Below the pieces are notes generated by a model. The model worked only from the letters and a program-made list of their open reading frames with translations, was not told the DNA's origin and did no database searches. A program made the position numbers and the translations under genes. Of a DNA stretch of 64,000 nt, positions 15,514 through 24,372 are shown in pieces. Every line of letters starts with the position of its first letter. Positions within the stretch are counted from its first letter, which is position 1. The DNA is from CAYNKA01 sp964397655 (GTDB taxonomy: Bacteria > Spirochaetota > Spirochaetia > DTKZ01), in assembly GCA_964397655.1 (NCBI GenBank), contig CAYNKA010000001.1, positions 248,001 to 312,000 on the forward strand. The letters are read 5' to 3'.

Positions 15514-16857
15514 TTACGACGTTATCTTCCGGAAAACGGAGAAATGATTCTTCTCGATCCGTTCCCATTGAGTTTCATCCAAAGGTCTCTCGTTCATGCC
15601 GAGTATCAGGTATCCCGTCGGTTTCGTCTTCTCGTATATTTCCTCGAAAATCTTCCTTTGATCTTCCGGATTGAGGAAGGAAATCAAATCCCTCGCTACG
15701 ACGATGTCGATTTCGGGAAGTGAGCTCTTGTGCAGTACGTCGTGGTACTCGAACAGGATCTTCTCCTTGAAGGCGGAGTTGAACGAGAGTCCGTTCTTTC
15801 CTTTTACGGTGTATTCGACGAGATAGGGGGGTACGTCATCCTCCGTGAAGACCAAATTCGGCGCCGTCGAAATGCTCAGGAGATCGTTGTCGTTCGCCCA
15901 GACCTTTATCCTTTTGTCCGGGAATCTCTTGGAAACGATCGCAGCTACGGAATACGTTTCGAAGCCTTTCCCGCACCCGGGGTTCCATACGTTGATCATC
16001 TTGCCCTGCAGATCGGGAAGGATCTCCAAGAGGGCCTTCTCGACGTCCTCTCCCCAGAAGCTCTCGGTATACGGCGAATAGAAATTCTCGAGGAATTCCT
16101 CCGCTTCTTCCGGCGACTTCAGCTGCAAATCGGCACCTTTCTTGCCTCGGATGCCTTTCCATTCGACGAATCGCTTGTCGACCCATTCGGTGTTGATCGG
16201 AGAAACATTGAAGTCCTTGAACGTGGCCAGGGTCTCGATGATGAAATCCTTGTCAGGTTCCCCCTGGGCCGGATAGTCCTTCGGAACCGAGGTCGGCTGC
16301 GCTTCCGCTTCCTGCACAAGATCGGCGTGAATTTCTTTCTTCTGCACGGTATCCGGCTTCGCGAAAATTTTCTCCACGTCGAGGATGATGTAAAGACGGC
16401 CGTTGCTTTCCACGACCCCGCTTATGTACTTGATGTTGATGTCGCCGAAAATCGGATGCGGCGGTTGGATTTCTTCGGATGATATGCCGACGACCTTGTC
16501 GATCGAATCCACGATCACTCCGAGAATGTTTTCCTCCAGCCTGAGGATGAGTCCGCTGTCGAACCCCTCCCTTCGTTTTTCGACGGAAAGATGGAACATA
16601 ACTCGGAGATCGATAATGGAAATGATGTCTCCTCGGAGATTGTATACTCCGCGTACGAAAGGAGCCGAGTTCGGCACATAGGTGTAACCGCCGAACTTCG
16701 CGATCTCCTTTACTTTCATTATATCGATGCCGTAATCCTTTCCGCCGAGCGAAAAGGTGACCATCTTGAAATCTACTCGTTCAATCTTCTGTTCACGGTT
16801 ATCGGTCTGAAATTTAGCAGTCTCGTTCTTCACCAGGATTTCGTTCATGTCATTCAT
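15514..16857 (-). CDS. CheW-CheR-like fusion coupling protein
   Basis: A 447-residue two-domain protein. Residues about 27-165 are a CheW coupling domain (SLGGKDYGIDI, VRGVYNLRG), linking chemoreceptors to CheA. A linker leads to a CheR-like methyltransferase fold (about 215-447) with a SAM-motif region NPGCGKGFE and VARDLISFL. Such CheW-CheR-like fusions are a known spirochaete feature, where the second domain is thought to be structural in the receptor array rather than a normal receptor methylase. The methylase N-terminal helical domain of true CheR is missing or reduced. AAAGGTG precedes the ATG. Confidence 0.93.
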   Translation of the reverse strand: MNDMNEILVKNETAKFQTDNREQKIERVDFKMVTFSLGGKDYGIDIMKVKEIAKFGGYTYVPNSAPFVRGVYNLRGDIISIIDLRVMFHLSVEKRREGFDSGLILRLEENILGVIVDSIDKVVGISSEEIQPPHPIFGDINIKYISGVVESNGRLYIILDVEKIFAKPDTVQKKEIHADLVQEAEAQPTSVPKDYPAQGEPDKDFIIETLATFKDFNVSPINTEWVDKRFVEWKGIRGKKGADLQLKSPEEAEEFLENFYSPYTESFWGEDVEKALLEILPDLQGKMINVWNPGCGKGFETYSVAAIVSKRFPDKRIKVWANDNDLLSISTAPNLVFTEDDVPPYLVEYTVKGKNGLSFNSAFKEKILFEYHDVLHKSSLPEIDIVVARDLISFLNPEDQRKIFEEIYEKTKPTGYLILGMNERPLDETQWERIEKNHFSVFRKITS

Positions 16858-16881
16858 GCGGGTCCCACCTTTTGCGCGCCG

Positions 16882-19326
16882 TCACCTGATAGTAGCTTCC
16901 CGTTTCTTTCGTTCCTCGAGCTCTCTCTTGAGACCCAATTCGAGAAGCTGAGGCACGTCGATGATCAGGGACACGGTACCGTCTCCCGTAATGTTGGCCC
17001 CTGCGATCCCCGGCACGTTCGTGTACTGATCCCGCAACGGTTTTATGACTACGTCTTCCTCTCCGATCAAGGAGTCAACGATGAGTCCCACTCTGCTGTC
17101 TCCGCTGCCGACTATGACGACGAAATAATAATCCTTCTGTTCGTCGGTCGGAATCTTGAACATCCTGTTCAACCGAAGAATGGAAACGACATCGTCACGT
17201 ACGTTGAAGACTTCGTAATTGTCGATCATCTTTATTTCGGAAGGTCTTATCCTGTGGCTGTCGATCACCGACGTAATGGGAATGGCGTACTTCTCGTTTC
17301 CTACCTTGACGAGCAGGCCTTGAATGATAGCGAGGGTGAGGGGAAGTTTTATGAGAAATTTCGTCCCCTTGCCTTTTTCCGAGGAAACCGTGACGCTTCC
17401 GTTGAGCTTTTCTATCTGTTTTCGGACGACGTCCAGTCCCACGCCTCTGCCGGAAATGTTGGTTACGGTCTTCGCCGTGGAGAATCCGGCCTCGAAGATC
17501 AGGTTGAAGGCCTCGATGTCCGAAAGACTCTTGTTCGGGTGTATGAGCCCCCGCTGAATTGCCTTTTCCCTCACCGCCTGGACGTCTATACCCTTTCCGT
17601 CGTCCGAAACTTCGATGATGATCATGTTGCCTTCGTTGCTCGCTTTGAGAAGGACGGTACCCTCTTCTCCTTTCCCCGCATCGAGACGGTCGCTCGGATC
17701 CTCTATCCCGTGATCGATGGAATTCCTCACGCAATGGATGAGGGGGTCGAGCAGATCTTCGATGACGGATTTATCGAGTTCCGTCTCCTCGCCTTCGATC
17801 ACCAGGTTGATCTTCTTGCTGAGCGATCGCGAAAGGTCCCTTACGAGTCTCGGGAACCTTGAGAAGATCTGCGAAATGGGCACCATGCGAATTCTCATGA
17901 CGCCTTCCTGGAGCTCTCCGGTGATACGCCCGAGATTTTGGGACGTACTCCGGAATTTCGCTATGGTTCCCTTCACTCTTCCTTCGAAGGATTCGAAGAG
18001 CGTGAAAAGATCACCGTATTTCTCCAGCAGGTCCCGTTTCATGTCCTTGACCGAACCGCCTTTCTGAATCTGGTCCAGATACGACGGCAACGAATCGAAA
18101 AGAGTCTTCAGTTTTTCCGTGAAGACGCTCTCCACCTGCATGAGTTCGTTGAGGGTCTCGGTGAACTGGGCGCCGAGCTGGTTGAAGGACGCCTTCGTGA
18201 TCACCGTCTCGCTCACGAGGTTGAGGAGGTTGTCGATCCTTCGGCTGTCGACGCGGAGAATGGCTCCCTGCGTCGAAATGTTGCCGGTTTTCCTGACTTC
18301 GGGAGCTTCCTTGTGTTCCGGCTCTTCGAGTTTGGCCGCAGCTGCGGAAGTTTCCGGTTTGGATTGCCCTTCCGCGGATTTTTGCGTGGCGGCCTTCTGG
18401 ACTACGGGCGTCGGGCTTTTTTCCGCAGCCGTGGATTTCGGCTGCACCGTTTTCTGCGACTCCGCCTGCTTGGGCTTCGGTGCTTCCGACGGCCCGGACT
18501 TGGGCGTCGTCGCCTTGACGGCGACCTCCGCCTTCGGAACGACTTCAATTTCCACCTTCAGAACCACGTCAGGAAGGCGGAGTTTGTTTCGAACCGCCGC
18601 TTCATCGCTCTTCGTTGCAAGGAAATAGACGACTTCCGGAAAGAAGTTGTCCTCGTACAGTTTGTCGAAGTCGGGATCGGTCTTCAGCACCTGTCCCAGT
18701 GATTTCAAGGCGGCGAAAACCTGGATGCCTCCGACCGTGTTCATGGGATTGTTTTCGTCGAAGAAGACCTGAATGCGCAGGATGTCGTTGTCTTTTCCCG
18801 CGACTTCACGCATCTCTAAAATGTCGTATTCCGATATGTGGGCTGCGGATGTCGCCGAAGCCTGAGGCGTCGGAGCCGGAGCTGGAGCCTGCGCCACCTG
18901 CTGCGTTCTCGCCGCTTTTTTCTTTTCAGACTCGGGAAGAAAGTCCTGGAGCGCGTTCTTGACGGCGCTAATATCCGAGTCGAAGATGCCTCCGGACATT
19001 CTCCGTTCTAGCATGTTCTTGATTATGTCGATGGAACCGAGCAGAGTATCCACCATTTCTCCGGTGACCTTGATGGAACCGCTTCTGATCTCGTCGAGAA
19101 CGTCCTCTACCAAATGAGTGAATCCTTGAAGCTCCATCATCTGAACGGTCCCCGAAGCACCCTTCAGGGTATGCGCGGCCCTGAAAATTTCGTCGATCGC
19201 GTCGTGATTCACCGGATCGTTTTCGAGGACGAGGATATTTTGTTCAAGCTGATCGACTTGGAGTTGAGCTTCCGAAAAAAAATCCTTCAGGAGTTCTTCG
19301 TTGTTAGGATCAAGGTAGTCACTCAT
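16882..19326 (-). CDS. cheA: chemotaxis histidine kinase CheA
   Basis: An 814-residue kinase with P1 phosphotransfer (H52 in AAHTLKGASGT), a P2-like domain (about 165-265), and a low-complexity Ala/Pro/Lys linker (about 265-345). The P3 dimerisation helices (NLVSETVITKASF), P4 ATPase (N-box HCVRNSIDHG, DDGKGID, GRGVGLDVV) and P5 CheW-like domain follow. It phosphorylates CheY in the receptor array. First gene of the operon, with AAGGTG before the ATG; I see no convincing consensus promoter in the short upstream gap. Confidence 0.96.
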   Translation of the reverse strand: MSDYLDPNNEELLKDFFSEAQLQVDQLEQNILVLENDPVNHDAIDEIFRAAHTLKGASGTVQMMELQGFTHLVEDVLDEIRSGSIKVTGEMVDTLLGSIDIIKNMLERRMSGGIFDSDISAVKNALQDFLPESEKKKAARTQQVAQAPAPAPTPQASATSAAHISEYDILEMREVAGKDNDILRIQVFFDENNPMNTVGGIQVFAALKSLGQVLKTDPDFDKLYEDNFFPEVVYFLATKSDEAAVRNKLRLPDVVLKVEIEVVPKAEVAVKATTPKSGPSEAPKPKQAESQKTVQPKSTAAEKSPTPVVQKAATQKSAEGQSKPETSAAAAKLEEPEHKEAPEVRKTGNISTQGAILRVDSRRIDNLLNLVSETVITKASFNQLGAQFTETLNELMQVESVFTEKLKTLFDSLPSYLDQIQKGGSVKDMKRDLLEKYGDLFTLFESFEGRVKGTIAKFRSTSQNLGRITGELQEGVMRIRMVPISQIFSRFPRLVRDLSRSLSKKINLVIEGEETELDKSVIEDLLDPLIHCVRNSIDHGIEDPSDRLDAGKGEEGTVLLKASNEGNMIIIEVSDDGKGIDVQAVREKAIQRGLIHPNKSLSDIEAFNLIFEAGFSTAKTVTNISGRGVGLDVVRKQIEKLNGSVTVSSEKGKGTKFLIKLPLTLAIIQGLLVKVGNEKYAIPITSVIDSHRIRPSEIKMIDNYEVFNVRDDVVSILRLNRMFKIPTDEQKDYYFVVIVGSGDSRVGLIVDSLIGEEDVVIKPLRDQYTNVPGIAGANITGDGTVSLIIDVPQLLELGLKRELEERKKREATIR

Positions 19327-19525
19327 TTCACCTTAGTCTTATACATATTTTTCGATAAGTCAAGTGATATTCATTTCCGCACGGGCTCCTCGGCCCGAGA
19401 TAATTTTTTACCGCGGCTTGGACGATAATATAAGAGATTGTCCCAGCATGTTTTGTGTTCGGAGGTCGAGCATCCGATTGTAATTCCGTAACGGATGCAA
19501 TACAATCTTGGCAGGAGGCTGTGCA

Positions 19526-20680
19526 ATGCCCGCACAACTTCGCATATTCCGTCGGTTATCCCTCGTCGTTCTTTTTTTTCTTCTTACGTCGTTTCTCCCT
19601 GCCGCCAACGTTTCCATTCCGGATATGGAACTCATGACCTGGGGACGTGTAGAAAACGACGTCTTCAGCCTCTTTTCCCGCGCATATCTCGAGTTGCTCG
19701 TCGACGGCGGCTATAAATTCGGAGGCCGAGCCGAGTTCATGTTCGACGACAAGGATCTGGAACAGCAGCAGACCTTGCCCGACACCTACGATTCATCGAG
19801 GATGGACCAGGCGCTTCAAAAAAATCTCATGCTTAAATCCATCAGCGTCGAAGCCCGCCGTTTGTTCGACATGCCCCTCAGCCTCGTATATTTCTCCGGT
19901 ACGACCGACATCTTCGCGAACGGGGACATATTTCCCAAGCAATACGGATCCTATGCGGTCGCTTCAGCGGTGAAAGGTTACGGCTACTTCCCGACCGGGA
20001 TCGTGTATGACGGAATCCATACCGTGAAAGGGACCGGCATCAAGCTTCACGTACCGGACCTATCCGATTGGATGAATCTGGCCGTATATACCTATCAGGA
20101 CGGATACCTAGGCGCTGGCAAGTATTCATCCGACATTCGCGGCGTTTTCAACCTCGAGAACCTCAAGATAGAAACCTTCTTCGGCACGACCTATCTCAAC
20201 TCCAGATCCGGGATCTACCGCGGAGGACTCCTCTTCTTCTATTCTACGGGTCTTGGAGGAGAATTCTTCACGCAGATCGGCGTCCCAAGATGGGATCCTG
20301 AAGTTGACAAGACTTTCAACATCGATCTCTTCTATTTTCTCTTCGAACCCCGTATCCGCATCGACCTTTTCTCCATGATCCTGACGCTTTTCTGGCGCCC
20401 CGAATACTACGAGCAGAGTGCGACCGGCGAGACCGGTACTGTCGATGTTTTTCTCAAATTTCTCTACGGCGACCTTCGTAAAACAACGGTGAGCGGCGGA
20501 ATAGAGAACCGTGTTACGTTCCAGACACAGGAAGGCGATCAGATAACCTATCGCCTTTCTCCTCTCTTGACCGTAGTGACATCCGGAGTCATCTGGGATT
20601 TCAAGGTCAATCTGAGATTCTATCCGTATAAACTACAGGAATTGTTTGAAACCTATATCGGCATAAAGGCCGAATTGTGA
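19526..20680 (+). CDS. outer-membrane-like protein, hypothetical
   Basis: A 384-residue protein with a signal peptide (hydrophobic core LSLVVLFFLLTSFLPAA) followed by many alternating aromatic and polar strands, as in a beta-barrel. I recognise no named family. GGAGG lies 7 bases before the chosen ATG; the longer frame begins at an unsupported TTG at 19508. It is divergent from cheA and 7 bases ahead of a second barrel-like gene, so they are probably cotranscribed. A weak TTGTAA-17-TACAAT pair lies just upstream. Confidence 0.75.
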   Translation: MPAQLRIFRRLSLVVLFFLLTSFLPAANVSIPDMELMTWGRVENDVFSLFSRAYLELLVDGGYKFGGRAEFMFDDKDLEQQQTLPDTYDSSRMDQALQKNLMLKSISVEARRLFDMPLSLVYFSGTTDIFANGDIFPKQYGSYAVASAVKGYGYFPTGIVYDGIHTVKGTGIKLHVPDLSDWMNLAVYTYQDGYLGAGKYSSDIRGVFNLENLKIETFFGTTYLNSRSGIYRGGLLFFYSTGLGGEFFTQIGVPRWDPEVDKTFNIDLFYFLFEPRIRIDLFSMILTLFWRPEYYEQSATGETGTVDVFLKFLYGDLRKTTVSGGIENRVTFQTQEGDQITYRLSPLLTVVTSGVIWDFKVNLRFYPYKLQELFETYIGIKAEL

Positions 20681-20687
20681 GGCTCCC

Positions 20688-21614
20688 ATGAGATCGCGCG
20701 TCATCTTCCTGCTGCTGTGCGCATTTTCCCTTCACGTTGTTTCTGCACTCGAAGTCGGAGTCGATACCACGTTGAGCAACATGAACTTTCATCCCGACCG
20801 CAATCCGACAAATCTGGAGTTCTCCCCTTATTATTTTCCCTTGGGATATTCTATCTACGGTCATCATGCGGTCGACGAATATTCTTCGATCGATTTCGGG
20901 TTTCGTTCGGACCGCGTACTGCGCAACTATCTGTACGGCTCCTTTTCGTATTCCGGTACCTATTACGCCGTCGAGGTGGGGCCGATTTTCGGCACCTTCA
21001 ACACCTCGGAAACGTACCTGAAGCCGGGTATCCTCGCCTCCGTGAAATTCCAGAAACCGGGAACCGCCTTCATAAAGCTTCGCTCATCGAGATCTCTGAA
21101 CGTTCTGAATATCTTCACCGGTCAAGGGATATCCGGTTCGTTGAGCGACGTGGGAGACTTCAGCCAGGAGGAAAACGAAATCGCCGTCGGATTCTACCTC
21201 CGCAACACGATCTGTTCCTTCCTTATCAAGTCCAAGATTTTTTCCAGGAACGATTCAACGGATGGGGTCGTCACCGATTCCATGACCGACTATTCATTCG
21301 TCACGGACATTTTTCAGAAGAACGCTCCCTTCAAAATCATGATTTCCATGACCTACCGGAACTATTCACGCAATTTCGAACAGACGAGTCCTACCTCAGA
21401 ACATACCATAGGATCCCTCATCATGGGGACAAGACTCGATTATGCCTTCCGCGGCGGATATGCTCTCTATGCCGAACTCGAAAGCAGTGTCTATTCATTC
21501 GGCATGGACGATCTCTTCGGTGAGTTCGGAAGTTCCAATTATCTTTTCACCTTGACATTAGGCTTCAAAATAAACCTGGATCCGTACCTCAAAAAGGCGG
21601 ATCAGGGAAACTGA
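20688..21614 (+). CDS. outer-membrane-like protein, hypothetical
   Basis: A 308-residue protein with a short signal peptide (FLLLCAFSLHVVSA) and strand-rich sequence that ends in a typical barrel C-terminal strand (NYLFTLTLGFKINL). Same strand and probably the same transcript as the preceding gene; the pair ends in a strong bidirectional terminator before flaA. Function unknown. Confidence 0.75.
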   Translation: MRSRVIFLLLCAFSLHVVSALEVGVDTTLSNMNFHPDRNPTNLEFSPYYFPLGYSIYGHHAVDEYSSIDFGFRSDRVLRNYLYGSFSYSGTYYAVEVGPIFGTFNTSETYLKPGILASVKFQKPGTAFIKLRSSRSLNVLNIFTGQGISGSLSDVGDFSQEENEIAVGFYLRNTICSFLIKSKIFSRNDSTDGVVTDSMTDYSFVTDIFQKNAPFKIMISMTYRNYSRNFEQTSPTSEHTIGSLIMGTRLDYAFRGGYALYAELESSVYSFGMDDLFGEFGSSNYLFTLTLGFKINLDPYLKKADQGN

Positions 21615-21650
21615 TTCTTCCGCCCGTATTCTTCAAAATACGTTCATAAA

Positions 21651-21680
21651 AAAAGCCTTGCATGGGAATGCAAGGCTTTT
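21651..21680. terminator. bidirectional rho-independent terminator
   Basis: A perfect 13-bp stem (aaaagccttgcat / atgcaaggctttt) with a 4-base loop between the convergent outer-membrane gene and flaA. T-rich tails on both strands let it serve both. Confidence 0.9.
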
Positions 21681-21710
21681 CTTTCGAGAACCTTTCCGGA
21701 AAACGACGAC

Positions 21711-22745
21711 TTACTTCGTCTGGGCTCCGGCCGCGGGTTGTGCGGGCTTCGCGTCCTCGACGTGCATCTTCTTGGTTTCGAGGTAGCGGAGGACCTGAAG
21801 GTGACCGAGCCTCTTAAGTTCGGCATTTCTCCTCGCCTCTTCCCTCTTCTGGAGAATGCCCCACGTCATTTCGTCGTTGATGTCGCGTTCGAGCGTCAGG
21901 ACGGCCTTGTCGTAGACGACCTTGATGTCTTTTACGTAGCCGATGAAGTCTCCGCCTTCCTGCGAAGCGTCCCTATAGAACCTGATCCCGACGAGCCTGC
22001 GCATAGGAGCGGACTTCGGATACAACGGATAAACCCGGAGATCGCGATTGCGGACTTCGGTTATGTAGTTCGGATTTTCCCAGGTGAGAGTCTTCCATCC
22101 GTCGAAACGGAGGTAGCCGAGGAATACTTCTTCCTCGATGTTGTTCTCGTCGCAGAGAACCACGCTCACACCGTGCGGGAAATTGAGTCCGTGAATATTC
22201 ATGGAAAGGGACTTCAGAACTCCGACGTTCTTTACGACTCCGATATTGTCGAATTTGCTTCCCTTGCCCCGTTCTTCCTGCGGTACCGCGAGAGCATCGC
22301 CTTGAACGACGGTCTTGTCCATGTAGGCGGGGATTTCGAACGGAGGTCGAACGAGGGCCCAGCCGTTGTAGGTATCGGCGGGGAAATGAATGCGGACACC
22401 GAGTACGTTCGCGCCGGAAAAATTGGTCGCGCCATCGCGAACCTTAGCGGGCTTCGTGAGCGATAGGGACTGGTTGACTACCGTTCGCGAGGAGGAAGAA
22501 AGGACGACTTCCCAGTTCTTGATAGCCAGAGAAGTCTTCATGAGCTTCTTTTCTTCCGGGGTGTAGCTGGAACCTGCGACAGTGCTGAAATCCACCATAG
22601 TCGCCTGATTCTCCCTGGCATCCGCACCGCCGGAGGGATAATCAGTCGTCAGATTGGCGAAATCTATAAGCACAGACTCGTCCGCGATGAGCATTACGCC
22701 TGACAGCATGAATGCCGCGAAAAGAATGGCAATAAACCGTTTCAT
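21711..22745 (-). CDS. flaA: flagellar filament outer layer (sheath) protein FlaA
   Basis: A 344-residue FlaA with a signal peptide (FIAILFAAFMLSGVMLIA) and the typical mature start LIDFANLTTDYPSGG. FlaA coats the periplasmic flagellar filament core in spirochaetes. I chose the ATG with AAAGGAG seven bases before it; an upstream in-frame start adds 16 unlikely residues. It is the last gene of the glycan/amidase/GerMN series but has its own consensus promoter, in line with a need for high expression. The C-terminus is lysine- and alanine-rich. Confidence 0.95.
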   Translation of the reverse strand: MKRFIAILFAAFMLSGVMLIADESVLIDFANLTTDYPSGGADARENQATMVDFSTVAGSSYTPEEKKLMKTSLAIKNWEVVLSSSSRTVVNQSLSLTKPAKVRDGATNFSGANVLGVRIHFPADTYNGWALVRPPFEIPAYMDKTVVQGDALAVPQEERGKGSKFDNIGVVKNVGVLKSLSMNIHGLNFPHGVSVVLCDENNIEEEVFLGYLRFDGWKTLTWENPNYITEVRNRDLRVYPLYPKSAPMRRLVGIRFYRDASQEGGDFIGYVKDIKVVYDKAVLTLERDINDEMTWGILQKREEARRNAELKRLGHLQVLRYLETKKMHVEDAKPAQPAAGAQTK

Positions 22746-22778
22746 TCCATGCTCCTTTACCATGACCATGTTAATTAC

Positions 22779-22806
22779 ATTATACGAAAGCAATACTCTT
22801 TGTCAA
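22779..22806 (-). promoter_or_regulatory. consensus sigma-70 promoter of flaA
   Basis: On the minus strand, TTGACA (22801-22806) and TATAAT (22779-22784), both perfect consensus, are spaced by 16 bases. The -35 box overlaps the stop region of the upstream GerMN gene. This is the best promoter match in the window. Confidence 0.85.
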
Positions 22807-23333
22807 CGTTTTTTACCAGCTTTTTCTCCGGTTGCCTTTTTTTTATCCTCCTTAAATATGAATACCGGTTCCCCGGGAATCTGCCCCTCGATCGTAAAAA
22901 CCACGTCTTTCAGACCCCTAAAATTGTAGAGGATCGCACGTTTTATCGCCGACAAACCCTCATCGTAACCGATCTTCACGTCCTCTCCGGTCTGCAGGAT
23001 ATCGTAGGAAAAATCCACGTAAGCGATCCCTTCTCGTATAAGGACCGATTTTATTCTGGCTTCCTGAGAGACGAGCCGGGAATGCTTGATATCCATAGGT
23101 CCCAGAACGAGTTCGTGAAGCAGGATCTCGACGTTTTCCTCGACCGAGTCGCGCTTTACCACCGGCCGGACTTCTCCGGTTATCGTCCGCTGAATGTGTT
23201 CGGGAAAGAACAGGAGTCTCCTCTCCGTCGAATACCTCTCGACGATGAAGGAACCGAGTGAGAAAAAAAAAGTACCGAAAAACAGGACACCGGATATGAG
23301 CACGTTCTTCGGAATGTCCATGCGGAAGTTCAC
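22803..23333 (-). CDS. GerMN-domain membrane-anchored protein
   Basis: About 176 residues: one N-terminal membrane segment (VLISGVLFFGTFFFSLGSFI) then a GerMN-type domain (IKSVLIREGIAYVDFSYDI, about 95-165), a fold found with peptidoglycan-linked proteins. The tail is lysine-rich. The GTG start is preferred because GGAAG lies seven bases upstream, one base after the amidase stop; an ATG 12 bases later is possible. It follows the amidase directly, pointing to a cell-wall role around the periplasmic flagella. Confidence 0.8.
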   Translation of the reverse strand: MNFRMDIPKNVLISGVLFFGTFFFSLGSFIVERYSTERRLLFFPEHIQRTITGEVRPVVKRDSVEENVEILLHELVLGPMDIKHSRLVSQEARIKSVLIREGIAYVDFSYDILQTGEDVKIGYDEGLSAIKRAILYNFRGLKDVVFTIEGQIPGEPVFIFKEDKKKATGEKAGKKR

Positions 23334-23334
23334 G

Positions 23335-24372
23335 CTACATCTTCCCCTTCGATGACGGATTTTCGAAAGAATCGATAAAGGAAACAATGCCACTATAAAT
23401 TGCGGTCGAGATCCTTTTCAAGTAGGTGCCGTCCACGAGCTTTCGGGCCTCGTCTTTGTTCGTGACGAAGCCGATTTCCACGAGAACGGACGGCATCTTC
23501 GCCTTCCGGACGACGAACCAGGTTTCGTCCTTCAGCCCCCGGTTCTCCGTTTCCTGACCGACCTCCTTCTCGAGACCCTTGAGTATCTGCTTCGCGAGCA
23601 GAATGCTCTCCACCGTGAACTCCTCTTCCAACATGGTGTTGAGGATCGGAAGAATCTCCTTAGGGTCTTCCGTTTTCGCGTTCGAGTCGAGGAGATTCCT
23701 CCGATAGCTCGGGGGAAGGTACCAAACCTCGAAGCCCTTCGCCTTAGGGTTCAGGGACGCGTTCGCGTGAACGGAAATGAAAATGACCGCCTCGTTTTCC
23801 TTGAGCGGCAGAGCGTTGGCCATCTCCGGTCTTTCTTCGAGTGTCAGGTACGAATCGTCGTTCCTCGAGAGTATCACTTTCTTGTCCGGATACCGGCTCC
23901 TCAGCATGACGGAAAGTTCCTGCGACGTCTTGAGCACCACATCCTTTTCCGCAATGACGAGGTCCTTTCCGTCGACGAGATGCCTTCCGATCGTTCCCGG
24001 GTCCTTTCCTCCGTGCCCCGGATCCAGGAAAATGGCCGCTACCCTCGGACCGTCGTGCGTCGGAGCCGGGAAAAGAATCCTTTTCATGATTTCCTCGGTG
24101 TCCTTGGGAAGGCGGACCGAACCGTTCCTGCGGTACGAAGGCTGAATCGGGATCTTCGTGAGAAAATCGACCAGCATCCATGGGTCGCCTACGCGAAAGC
24201 TGACGGTCTTTCCCCTCGAGGAGATCATCCCGATTTCGCGGTACGGATCCCATTGGATGAGGCCGCCGTTCTCTTCCACGAATGCGAGGATGCTCCTGTC
24301 CTGCGCGAAGGCAAAAAGCGGGAAAAGGAGCATCGACGTCAGGAGCAGTACGATTCCACGGCATCTTTCCAT
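23335..24372 (-). CDS. N-acetylmuramoyl-L-alanine amidase (AmiC type)
   Basis: A 345-residue exported enzyme that cuts the amide bond between muramic acid and the stem peptide. Signal peptide (GIVLLLTSMLLFPLFAFA), an N-terminal domain (about 25-105), then an Amidase_3 domain with Zn ligands in DPGHGGKDPG (about 117), H in SVHANA (about 196) and catalytic E in EIGFVTN (about 297). The start overlaps the end of the ATP-grasp gene by about 34 bases; earlier in-frame starts lie within that gene and lack a signal peptide. Neighbouring flaA suggests wall remodelling for flagella, but general division roles are equally possible. Confidence 0.92.
   Translation of the reverse strand: MERCRGIVLLLTSMLLFPLFAFAQDRSILAFVEENGGLIQWDPYREIGMISSRGKTVSFRVGDPWMLVDFLTKIPIQPSYRRNGSVRLPKDTEEIMKRILFPAPTHDGPRVAAIFLDPGHGGKDPGTIGRHLVDGKDLVIAEKDVVLKTSQELSVMLRSRYPDKKVILSRNDDSYLTLEERPEMANALPLKENEAVIFISVHANASLNPKAKGFEVWYLPPSYRRNLLDSNAKTEDPKEILPILNTMLEEEFTVESILLAKQILKGLEKEVGQETENRGLKDETWFVVRKAKMPSVLVEIGFVTNKDEARKLVDGTYLKRISTAIYSGIVSFIDSFENPSSKGKM

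Noticed and set aside
16591..17862. 423-codon frame antisense to cheA
   Set aside because: Opposite to a complete cheA; no domains.
19378..19405. Terminator-like hairpin (cgggc-tcctcg-gcccg then T-run) between cheA and the divergent gene
   Set aside because: It lies upstream of both divergent genes, so there is no transcript for it to end; the stem is only 5 bp.
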